From contig OX291553.1 in NCBI GenBank assembly GCA_946406115.1, positions 12,777,001 through 12,841,000 of the forward strand: a stretch of DNA of 64,000 nt, in the 5' to 3' direction. The translations under genes and the position numbers were made by a program. This document shows positions 14,701-27,900 of the stretch, piece by piece; the stretch's first letter is position 1; the number at the start of each line of letters is the position of its first letter. This DNA comes from Apoda limacodes (taxonomy: Eukaryota; Arthropoda; Insecta; Lepidoptera; Limacodidae). The notes under the pieces were generated by a model that had not been told where the DNA came from, searched no databases, and worked only from the letters and a program-made list of their open reading frames with translations.

Positions 14701-17700
14701 ATGTGAGTAGAGTTGTTGATATACTTTCCTTGTAATGTAAACTAGACAGCCCACATGCTCCTAGTATGTACCTTTCTACATCATCATCATCATTAACACA
14801 TAAATCTTCATAAATACAACAAAATATATAAAAGTTATAATAACGAAAGATATAATAAAAATATCATCATATTGGAAGGTATAATATATAAAAGGTTACA
14901 TTTATTTTTAAAGAACTCTTTACTTCTGATAAATTAAAGTCCTTCACTTCCATAGTGCCTGCGCGCTTACTTATCTACCTCTAAATGAAAGAGACAAAGC
15001 GATCGGAAGATAAGTGGTCTCTGACAGGCAGCTACTGTCTTGTCTCTAAGTATCTTTGTAAAGAGTTGTCAATTTTATGACGCTATTGTGCAACAAACAA
15101 TTAATTATAGTACCTATGTCAAAGTATATGTATACCACCCTTATAATAGGTTTGTTTGTTTTTACTAGGTGTGATCCGTGGACGGGGGCCTGTGACTGTG
15201 CTCCGGGATGGAGCGGCGAGGAATGCTCGCGCCAGTGCCCGCTACTGACTTATGGCAAGGGCTGCCGGTCCACTTGTAGATGCGAGAACGACGGACAATG
15301 CTCCCCAGTTAATGGTATAAATTAACAAATTTTTATTGTGGACATAAAAATTCCAGAACAAGAAATACACAGCGTTATCTCATATGGTCCCAAACTAAGC
15401 AAATCTTTTACTATAGTTACCTACCAGACAACCGATAAAACCACTTATATACTTTTTATTGTAAATAAATAAATATATATAATACACTAGCGGACCCGGC
15501 GAACTTTGTTCCGCTGCCGCCCCTATGTAACCCGGCGAACGTTAGTTTTTACCTAAAGTGCCCGAGTCCGGCTCGCACTTAACAGATCGAGATAAAAACT
15601 ATTCTATCTTTTAAGTTGGATCAAATAACAGATGGCTGACGCGGAGAACGTTGTTTCTTTTGTTTAAAACAACTGCCGCGCCATCTATTTTGAAAGAGTT
15701 GTTATAATTCAAAAACCCCAGCGTATGCTTGACCAATTTTTATTTCACAAAAACCTTCCCCGGCGGTGTGCACAAACATTTACCAAAATTTCATTACAAT
15801 GGGTTTACCAGTAGTGCGCGGGCCCGACTCCCTTTTTTATTTCATATAAACCTTGCCCTAACAATAATAAAGACAACTTAAATTATCCAATTCGGTGCAG
15901 TCGTTTATATATATATTGTTAACATAGCGCCATCTATAAAAGAATCTTTTGGAGCTAACAGATAATAGACAAATAATTTGCAATAACCTATCTTTTAAGT
16001 TGGATCAAATAACAGATAGTTACGAAATTTGGTCAAAATCGGTTCAGTAGTTTAGGAGTCCATCGCGGACAAACAACGTGACACGTAATTTTTATATATA
16101 AAGATAGAAAACACCCAGACTTAAGATAAACACAAACGTTAATTACCTAAATGTTTGTCCTGAGTGGGGATCGAGCTCATGCACCTCGGTTCGGCAAACA
16201 GTCACAACTACCAACAGAGCCATGGAGCAGCCAAAATACAACCAAAATATAATACTTGCATTTAATATATTGATATTGACTTGATGAGTAATAAGAAGAT
16301 TTTAAGGTGTCATTTAAAAGTGACCCACATAGATAATAAGGTAATAAATACCAAAATGGCTGTGTGCTGATCACGTTTGACAATTAATGAATTTCCTGCC
16401 GATGGGGAGTGTTGTGATGATGGTTAGTACCAGTGGGCATTTTTATGAACAATTTCTCAAAACAACCCATTATACTAGCATAGAACACATATAGGAAACG
16501 TCTCTCTTCAGAATTAAGGGTCCAATACCGCTTGAGGCGAGTCAATGTCAATAGGGCCAAATCCATGTATTTTAATCTAAGGACTTCTTCGTTGCTTACG
16601 TCTTGATAAAACAAACTACTTCCCATAGAACGTGAAGTTTTTCATAATCTCCACACTAAGGTTGTCTGAACAAAATTGCATAGCATACTGGGTGGCCGGT
16701 GATTGTCAAGAATGATTTACCTAACACGATTTTGATGCCAATGACAAAATAGTTCTAGTTGCTTCAAATTTAAAACAAACTATAAAAATGTATGAAACGT
16801 CATTAAATAGGTATAGCCTATATTTACTTATTTGATAATCATCATAACATTATAGGGTCTTGCCTCTGCGCGCCTGGATATCACGGTCTGCGCTGTGAGG
16901 AGCCATGTCCGTATCCGAAGTACGGAGTCAACTGCTCGGATACATGCAATTGTCACAACGACGCTAAATGCTCACACGAGACTGGACGCTGCGACTGTCC
17001 ACCTGGGTATGCTACTATAATTAATTCAGACACTTCACGGATACTCTACCAACTAAGTTCTGGCCTGCATTTTAAATCTTTTGACTGTTATTTAAATATT
17101 AAATGTTGAATATAGGTACGGAAAACATGTTTTTTTATACAGTGGTATAAAGTTTAAGTTGGCAATCAAGCATACTGTACGCGTTATATTAAGTAGTCAC
17201 CATGTGGACGCTTGCAACACCAGGGATATTACTAGCGTGTTGCCGACCCTTTAAAAAACAATCACTATGAGGGGTGACCCAAAAGTAATGATAATCGGAT
17301 TTTTGTAAAGCACATACATAAAAATATAAAAAAATATTTTTTTCTTCCTCATATATCTACTAGGTGAGCACAAAAAAATCATATAAATAGCCCACGATTC
17401 ATTTGTGTACAACAGTCAGAACGAGAAAATATCAACATAGAGAATAACGAAATCAGAGCTGTCATCAAAATGTATCTGTTTGAAAAAAGTGTGTTTGTAG
17501 TGTAAACATTAGGGACTCCTGCTCGGATGAGTGTAATTACACAGTTGCGCGCTGGGCAAAGAAGTTTAAACTTGGTAGAACATTCACAAAAGATGAACAC
17601 CGCGAGGGACGCCCATCCACGTCCCTTCAATTGCATATGAAAAAAGTCTCTACGCGCTGGGTGCCGAGAATGTTACCGACGAGCAAAAGAAAAAACGAGT

Positions 17701-20700
17701 CGACATTTCGAGGATGAATCTCGAAAAGTTCCAAGCGGATCAGGATTTTTTTTGTTTCGTTTCGTGACCATGGACGAAACCTGGATCCACCATTTTGACC
17801 CGGAAACCAAACAGCAGTCAATGACTTGGAAACGAGCCTTTTCCCCGACGCCGAAGAAATTCAGGTGTCAAGTTCGGCAGGAAAGGTTAGCGTCCGTTTT
17901 TTGAGACATTGAAGGCATTATTATGATGGAATTCTTGGAAAAGGCAGTCACTATTACGGGCTCTTACTACGCAGACCAAATAAGAAGATTGCGGGAGGCC
18001 ATCAAGGGAAAAAGACGAGGCAAACTGCGAGCTGGAGTGTTGTTTCACCAAGACAACGCACCGGCTCACAAAGCCGCCGTCGCGATGGCTGCCGTTCAAG
18101 AAACGGCATTCAAATTACTCGAACACCCAACCTATTCGCCAGACCTGACTCCCAGTGAGAGCAAAGAATTTTTCAAAGGGTTTTTTCAAAAATTATGGGG
18201 TTAGAAAAAAGATGGACTAAATTTGTTGACTTGCAACAACTGTGTAGAGTAATAAATTTTTTTTTGAACTAAAATTCCCTTATTTCATATTGATTATCAT
18301 TACTTTTGGATCAACCCTCGTACTTTTTTAAAGAAAACCTTCGCAGGCACCTTCTGCCACATTGGCATCTTAGCACACAAGATTGCCTTGAGTTTAACAT
18401 TTGGATACTTAAATTATTAATCTTGAAAATACCATTTGATGCTCAAAATTACTTTTTTCAAAATGAGCTGTATTCGATCAATTGTTAATTTTCGAAAGGG
18501 CCTGTTTTTGATAACATTGTTTGATTGATCTTTAAAATGAAAGGAAACTCGTATCTGTTAACTCTATACAGTATTTTGATAACTATTTTTTTTAAAGACA
18601 ATTTTTCTAGTGTTTCGCAAGATTTGAACGTTGGATGTCACCGTCACTCTAGGCAGTTAATTCTATTTACTTATGTCAGTTCATAGGTGGCCTACTGAAT
18701 AAAAAACTTTTAGAAGTAGTTAACCAAAAATAAAAGTATATATTTTTTTGTTTTCAGTTTTGATGGATTAAAATGCGATAGGTCTTGTGATGGTAAAACG
18801 TTTGGATTATACTGCCGTCAGCAATGCAGCTGTGAAAATGATGCGCCATGCAATCCTGTAAATGGTACGTGCTTAGACATTGGAGTAGCATAGATCGCTA
18901 AAGTAGAAGGTAGGAATACTATGTTTGGCGTCCCACAAGGAAGTATACTAGGATCTACCTTGTTTCTAATTTACATTAATGACCTGAGCACTTTAAATCT
19001 TGACAATGGTCGGGTGTACTCATACGCAGATGATACAGCATTACTTTTTCATGGAAGTACTTGGTCTGACGTATTTTCTAAAGCAGAACAAGGTTTGAAA
19101 AGGGTTGCAAAATGGCTAAAGACTAAATTACTTACTTTAAACTTATTAAAATCAAACTATATCACATTTTCACTACAAAATGATTCTCAGCCTAAAAATT
19201 CTCTGAATCTCACTGCCCACGCTTGTATTTATATCCAAATGAGATATGCAATTGTCTAAAAGTAGTATTCAGATAAACCAACTAATAAGTAATAATTATG
19301 AACAAAATTAAAACTAAATCACAGTTATTAAGAAATAATTATTGTGGTGTACCCCAATGTAGTAGTTTGGATCCGTTGCTGTTCTTAGCATACAAATGAC
19401 CCACCGAACGTTACTTCAGAGCAGTGTATAATATTCGCCGATGACACAACAATTGTAATAAAATGTTATTATGAAGAAAATTTTGAATGGTATCAAACAA
19501 AAAATTTTATTAAATTGTCAAATGGCTCGGAAATAATATTTTAAATATTAATCTAAACAAAACAAAAATGTTACAATTTGTCACGTATAAATCGAAACAA
19601 TTTTAATTGGTTATAAAATATAATGACAATATAGTAAGGAGGTAGAAAATATCTGTTTTCTAGGATTTACAATAGATAAACATTTAAAGTGGAAATCGCA
19701 AGTCAATAATCTGTGCAGCAGAGTCGACCGTTTTGTGTTTGCGTTAAAACGTCTTAGAGAAACAGTATCTACTCTCTCTATCACTAGGAGCACTGTTTAC
19801 TTTTCATTCATTTATTTCTTAAATGTAGGTGCTTAAACGAGATAGATAAAAATTCAAATGAATAGATGCAATGAGTTTTTTTTAAGATTTGCGGCTCACT
19901 GATTTTTCCACGCTAGTTTAACATAACGATGCAACTCCTACCGACACACTCTATGTCTTAATTAAGGAAAAATAATAAAAAAAAAAATCTATATAGACTT
20001 ATAGGGCTTTTTATAGTAAATATTACAATATGTCAGATTAAGGTTAATGTAAAGTAACAATTACGATATATTATGATAAAAAATAATTTCAATTGAATTT
20101 AGTTAAAAGAATCTTACAAAATATTAATTTGGAAACTTTGCGTTTCTATATAAATAAGTCTAGGAAATTTAACAGCAAAGTCGACTTGTACAACTTCATA
20201 TTAGCTGCACCCTGTAGAGTAGATGAAACTATTTGACGCTTTTCAAATCATAAGTCTCAAACCCCTTTTTTCCTTTTAAATTTCATTTTCCCATTTTGGC
20301 TTTGGTAGCAGTGATGAGCGCACGCAATACTTTTTAAGCAGTCTGTGTCATACAGAACAGCATATTAAATGTCACATTTAGTTGCTGTGACACTCGTAAC
20401 TAAAACGCTAAGTTTTAATTAGTTATAATTTTGTATGGTAGTATATAAGGTCAGTGCAGAAAATTAATCAAATATAACTGGAATAGCATATGTTCACAGG
20501 TCTTATGTGGTTTTCAGGAATGTGCGTTTGCGGTGCGGGCTTTACAGGCCAGCGATGTGAACTTCGTTGTCCCGCTAACTACTTCGGACAGGGCTGTGAA
20601 CACGTCTGCAACTGTTCGGAGAACGCGAATGGCTGTAATCACGTAACTGGACAGTGCATATGCAAACCTAGTTGGAGAGGTAAACATATTCTAAATATGC

Positions 20701-21220
20701 GATTTTTATATCTTAATAATAATTTTTATAATACCTAATAATATCAGACGAAACGCGTCTTAATATTAATTTTGAACCTAACGACTAAATACCAATTTTT
20801 GTGCATTTTGCTTGAAAAATTACAAATTTCCAAACAAACGTCCAACTCCCATTTTACTTGCCCCTTAGGCGATGAATTTAATAAAATCCTTTCTTAGTGC
20901 TTGCATACTTAATAACACGAATCTTTGCAAACTTTCGAGCCTCTAAACTCAGTAGTTTGGGTTGCGCGTCGATATATCAGCTTTTTATTTTATTTATATA
21001 AATTCTGTATGATATTTACTTTTCCCCATAGATATTCCCTACTGACGTGATAGTGGGTGAGCCTTTCGCCGGTTATCGAGCTCAATCAATACTTTATAAA
21101 ACTCTTACAATTAAACAAGTACTAACTACGTTATGTTTTGTTGACTCTATCTGATTTCTAGGTGCGAGTTCCTATCGTATTCCAATAGTTGACGTGAAGT
21201 AACGTATATAAAATGTTTCG

Positions 21221-21287
<67 letters not shown>

Positions 21288-24200
21288 CCGAAACATTTAA
21301 GTCGTTTTAATGCCGTGAATGGGTGGTTCACTTTACAAAGTACTATTCATCAACAACTTAATCTGGGTTATGTCTCTTAAAATAAAAAAGATAGGAAGTG
21401 ATACTGTAATATTAGCAAAGTGCGTGAAAACAGTAGTAGCGCCACGAGTTAGTTACCTACTTACCTACGTATTCCTACGTCGTACAGGTGATTGACTCGC
21501 TCCGCTGGTGACAGCTGATTTTTTTGATATGTTTTGACCATAGCCCGCGAGGTGCGGGAGGGGGGGGGGGGGGGCACACGGCTTGCGAATTGCCAATCAA
21601 ATAAGATGTAGGGGCGGTAATTAGTCTAGCATTGGTTAATTTATCGAAGTCCACGTGGACTGCGCTACTCGTCATCGGTGAAATGAGTCATGTGTCATAA
21701 TAGGGTCGGTCTCTTTGAATATTGACCTACCTACTAATGGTTCGCGTTATTTTGTCACTCAAGCAAGAATTAATTCGGGTTTTAAAAAAAAAAAAAATTA
21801 TCTTTACAAATCGATAGTGTTACATGCACCTGATCACCTGTCCACATCGTTAAAAAAACTACCTCATCTGCATTCAAAATTGATTTTTTTTAAACATTGT
21901 TGTTCAGGTCTCTCTGGGAAATTTGGTATGAATTAATTGCATCATATTTGTTTTTAACCTAACACTTTCTGGTGCACTACATCTAATCTACTCTATATAC
22001 TACTAATTTTTAGTCAATAGAAGTGTGATAGACTGATAGATGTTTTACTAATAACATATTCAAATAATCAATTTGTCATAAGATTTAGGATGTACTCAAA
22101 TTGTTGCGTCAGCCGTTATACGCCCTACTTATGCGCCCAAATTCAAGACAAACACAAATGTTTATCATATAAGTGTTTGTCCAGTGCGGGAATCGAACCT
22201 ACACCCTCTGCACAGCAGTTGGCCACACTACCAACTACACAAAATACGCCTAATAATTAAATAAAGCAAAATTGTAAGAATTCTTCATCACAGTTAACAA
22301 TTAAAAGAACTATCTACGAAATGTTGTATTGAGTTCTGCACATTGTAACTAACATTTCACGTATGAAATTGCACATTTTCTGTTGATAGTTTCTGTATAA
22401 AAATGTACGAGGATTTGTCTATGTGTAAATAGTATAGACTAAGTACAAAGGTTTTACGAATAAAACTATTTAAAAATCTATATAATTTGTGTTTTTGACA
22501 ACCATTTATTTTATATATATGTAATTATGTATGTTTGTATATCTCTACGGTTTCCTGTGGAAAACCAGTGGCTGGACACACACCCACACCATAATGTGGG
22601 GGACAGGCTCTTTTTTATTAACAACTTTAGTCCTACATGACAGAGGGTGAGCCTATCGCCGCGACACTGCCTCTGATAGCAGTGTATCTGGACTAAAGTG
22701 GCTTTAATTACAGTGTAAACTCTTTATAACGAAACTCAAGGGACTGAGCATTTTTTATCGTTATAGAGAGTTATCGTTATATGGAGTAAAGAAAGAAAGA
22801 CAATCAAACCAGAAAAGCAACAGAAGATTGACTTAGTTCAAAACGTCTTTCAACGTAAATTTTCTTTTCTCATTTTAATCGCACGTTCACACAAACTTTT
22901 TTCAAGACATAACGCTTTTCTTTTACTGGCCATGTTAACTGATTCAAAGTTTGTTTACGACTGATAATACGATAGGTACCTAGTGTGTTTAGTTCGAGAC
23001 CATCATTTTGAAGGAAACCAACCATAATGATGCACTTGTTCAAGGCAATTAACAATAACAAAAGCAAGGCGGCTGTTTACGACCTCAGAAGTTTCGGGGC
23101 CTCAAAGGTTTCGTCAGCGTCTTTTTTACCCTGATAAGATTACATAGACAATAATACCGATAATGAATATTATCAGGGTCAAAATATGAACATATTTCTT
23201 CGTAATAGAGAATGGCTGCTGCGCTATAAAGAGTGTATCAATGTGTGGGTTTTAAGGTAAACCAATCAAAATGTGCTCTTTTCTACGTTATAGAGAATCG
23301 TTATAAAGAATGACGTTATAAAGAGTTTACACTGTATGTCTATATGTCATTAAATTACTAGCTTTAAACAAATAACCGGTAAAATAATACCATTTTCTGA
23401 CAAACTATAAGTATTAAATCAAGATTGAGCAGCGGGATTCGTTTTAATAATTGATCAAATCATAAAAGATAATTAATACATGTTTTATTCTCTTAGTCTT
23501 CTAAAATTGGTTTAGGTGTAGATTATACACTGTTTATTGTGAAAGTTGCGGGTCCCGTAATATACGGATTAGTGAATACATCATTTGTGGTTGTTGCCAG
23601 GTGTAAGGTGTGAGACGCAATGCGCTGAGGGTCGGTACGGGGAGGACTGCTCGGAGAAGTGTCCGTGCGCGAACAACTCTTCTTGTGATGCGGCGACGGG
23701 GCGCTGCGTGTGTGCCGCGGGGTGGAGTGGTGAGGGATGCGACGTGCCTTGCGCCCCCGGAACCTATGGGGCGGGATGCTCGCAGCGGTGCCCCGACTCG
23801 CCTGCTGGTAAACAATAACCATACCTTGGTCACTTCTCACAAAACTTTAATATTTGTAACTACCAACTCTACAAAAAGGAATTGTTTATGTATATGCGCA
23901 CATATGTGCGTGTTCTATGCGAGTAGGAAATGGGCTTTTGTTGACAAGCATTATACGCATTGAATGCGCTTTATATACTCTCTATGCGCAAATTCGATTG
24001 TTCCGTTGACTAAAAATTAATGTGCTCTATGATCAAAGTAGCATCACTTCCGGTCCATATTCAACGCATTGGCTGCACATACTGAGGAGGCCGAGCAGCG
24101 GATGCACTATTAAAATAGTAAACGACTACATTATTTGTTTAGATTCGGTGAACGTGGACGTTATGTAATTATTTATGTTTATGTATGTGTAGAAGTATAA

Positions 24201-24888
24201 TTTTAGTATATTTGATTTTCTTCACGTAATCAATGTGATGCGGGGTGCATCTGTATTATAATCTCTGTATTACCCATAAGTTGGCTAGAAGATAATGCCT
24301 CAGGCATTAAGCTCGCTTTTTGTCCAAAACTGTAATATGAAGCATCAGTAAGCCGCGGCACATAAGTCTAGCGGTGAGCGAAACGTGAAGGGGATGTTAG
24401 CGCATGAGTACTGTCGCGTACGAAATAGTTATTAATGTATGATAGTTACTTTTGGTATAATTTTTTATGTATCAAATGTAAAAACAATAGGCTATATCGA
24501 TTTTGTTGCAAATTTTATAACACAATTGAAAAAAGCATCTGAAGGATTATAGAAAATATATAAGTTGTAAAACTTGCTATTGTTTAGTGCCTTTATTAAT
24601 TTTTAGAATAGAATAGAATATACTTTTATTGTACACCAAATTATTGAAAACTAAACATTCATACAATCCTAATATTATAGTACAACTAGGCGGCCTTATC
24701 GCTATAAAGTGATCTCTTACAGGCAACCTTAAGTAACAGTAATAGAAATAGAAGCAAGATAAGTAGGTGTCACAGGAGGAGAAAAGTTACAAAGAGAAAA
24801 TAATACTAAATACTTATATGTATAATTGTATAAAATAAATAAATACATAATATACATTTAGTTACATAAACATACTTATATATACGTG

Positions 24889-24929
<41 letters not shown>

Positions 24930-27900
24930 GCATACATGCCTATATTACATTATTGTAAGGATATTCAAATTGAACTTAAGTACTAATAGCAAGACAGAAT
25001 TTATAAATTGGAGTTAAGATGGATGTGGATTTTAACCAGTTTTTAAAAGTGTCAGCGGATTGTGAGCGCCTGATAGATAAAGGTAGAGAGTTCCATGATT
25101 TTTATTAATTGTATTCAATGTAAAATAAAACTGTAAGTAATTATTGTTTTAACACTTGTGCAATTTTTAAACGCTATAATTAAGTATATAATTGCATTGA
25201 GTTGTTATAAAAGATAGTCAAATCTTTACAATTTGTTATACCTCAAATTTTAAGCATAAATGAATTGAACATGACTTCAAAACAGTAAAAACGTAGATTT
25301 CCATACAAAAAACGGCAAGTTTTAAGATGTGATTGAATTTAAATTACAAGAAGTATGACGAAAATACATATGATCATAATGAATTTGTAATTTTCTATTA
25401 TAATAATTTTTCAAATCATTAGAACTCACGATAAAAAGGTAGTACAAGAAATGCGGTGAAAGATCATAATTTGAATAGTGTGCACATGAGAGAAAAGTTA
25501 TATGAAAACCTTAAATGATTTTTATGACCTATTCGCAGATACCAAACAATAAGGTAAAAAATTATATCACAGTTCGATAAGTATGCAGCGCTACTTAAAG
25601 TTTTTAAGTTTAAAGTTTTTAAGTAGCGCTGACGACACATTAGATACCTTTTTCTAAAATTTCTTTAGAATCAGTGCAAATATGATAAATATAATGTAAC
25701 GGTTTAACATACGAACAGACTATTTATTTATTATAATAGATATAAATATAATAGATTTATTATATATGCTATGGCTCTAAATAAACAACATTTTTATGTA
25801 ATTAGAAAATTATGTACAGTGTATCAAACTTTCATAACCTTCTGACCTTGGGTGTTTGTTCGCTGTGTCGTTGTGAGTTCTCACCATTTCAATATGGTGA
25901 CCGTAGTGATATGTGATTTTTGACCGTGGGCCGGGTCAGAAAAGTTTGTTGCACTATAAACAGACGCCCATAGTGTTTCTGTCCTGTGAATAATACATAT
26001 CAAATAAGAGACAAATGAATAAAACTCACAATGGGTACAGTAAAAAATAAAAGAGTAGGTGACTGTGAGTATTCTGTATGTTATATATTTCACCCATTAC
26101 ACACCATTACAGCATATTATATATCTCCCTAACTTATCATATATTAGAGTCTCTTAGTATGCCTCGCACTACATTGTATTTTGAATTTACCTTTTTTATT
26201 ATATGTCGTTACAGGTATTAGCAACTGTGACCCGGTGACTGGCAAATATATGTGTCCAAGCGGGTTCACTGGAGTGACGTGCGAGTACCCTTGTCCACTC
26301 GGAACTTACGGGTTGAACTGTGGCCAGAAGTGTAACTGCAAGAACGGGGCTGACTGTCATCACGTTACCGGTAAATTGTGATTGAAAAATACTAACTCCC
26401 GTATTGGCCTTCATGTAATTTTATTCTTATATCAGTACATTGTTACGTGCATGCGTTACCCCTATTCCCAAAATGGGTTAGGAAGAGACTAAAGCCTTTC
26501 TTCCTAGCACACTTTTGCTTTCTCCACATATTGGATTTCACTAGCATTATACATTTGATGGCTTAGAATAACTTTGACCTCGCTTTTCTTGAGGACACAA
26601 TTTTTCGTTTCATTGACTGTAGCTCGTGCCACGTTTTTCTGAACTCCGTGATTTGCGCGCCTTGCCCGTGGTACAGTTGTGATAGCTCGGTTAACCGGAC
26701 CATCGATGAAATTTTGTGCGGTAGTACAGTTGACCGGACAGTCGTTAATTTTTACTAACTGTGATACAGTCGACTAGACAACCGTACCACTGCATTTTTT
26801 TTAGTACAGTTGACCGGACCATTTAAAATTTGAATATCATCTCTCCTTATCCGCCGTACTTATTGACACCTAAAACATATTTAGTTTATGACCATAAAAT
26901 TACTTAGATCCAATACATAATAATATGTTGACCATTTAATTTTCTTATAATTAGAGGGATGAAAACTTACAGTTATGATAATTCGGTTGACAAGAATAGT
27001 GTTTCTTAAAAACACATAAATTATTTAACTAAATAGGACTAAAACAATAAGACGCTTGAAGGAAAAAATAATTAATTTTAATTGAGTTTACAAAGGTAGG
27101 TACCACAAACAAGGCAATTATAATCGTGCATTTAAATACGTAGTTTTTCAAGGGCATGCCCAACTGATATCTCTTCATTTATAATTTCTAATTGAAAGTG
27201 CCGTATTACGTCATCTCTTAATACGAATTCACGCCTGCGTTTGTTAGAAATTTTATGGACTTTGATTTTCAAAAGTCTAATTTGTGTTTGACATGCTGGA
27301 GTCTTAATATAATAACCGTATTCTTTAAATAACGATTAATTTTCGAATTCCAGCTTTCTACTATGTTATTTGTCCGATGCCGTTCGCCAGAGACGCGATG
27401 TCTTAACATCGGCGAAATTTACTTTTTATCCAAAAGTTTTCTATGTATTTGAAAAAACAGTGACATATTTGACAGTGCTTCCGATTGTATATAGTCCCAT
27501 CCTTCGATTAAATTCTTTTGGCAATAACGGCAATGCAGAACAAAGGAAAACGATTCGTCGCTCTACCCTAGTTTTTGTAAGGTTTAAAATTTTGGCTTTT
27601 CGCCACATGCATCGCGTCCAGTGGTAATAACACCCTATTATTGTTATGTTTGGATAAATCCTAGTAATGGCATTCAGGGCCGCCATTTCGTAATCGCAGT
27701 GTAATTTTACCGGCTTCCATTTTAATGCCGACTTCATTAACTGAAACACTGTTGTATAACTCTTTTCTTCTTTGTCACAAATAAGTACAAATATTAAAGG
27801 GATAACGTTTGTGGTTTCAGCTGAGCTGCCTACTTCACCATGCACGGTGAATAATTGATAAAAGGGCTTAGGCCAACTCTTATATGTTGCATCAAAAATT

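Larger units (their letters stand above)
20680..23600 (+). other. draper intron after exon i
   Basis: This 2.9-kb intron holds a TA-rich palindrome (21211-21298), a 15-base G run (21560-21574), a reversed SINE-like unit (22140-22245) and a dispersed repeat (22555-22705) interrupted by a pogo-like MITE (22711-23334). No coding relic was seen. Confidence 0.6.

Noticed and set aside
23523..23840. Two long minus-strand frames over draper exon j
   Set aside because: They are shadows produced by the GC-rich EGF codons of the + strand.
27370..27627. Open frame on the + strand inside the MULE
   Set aside because: It is antisense to the transposase remains, has no domain and shares their codon periodicity on the other strand.
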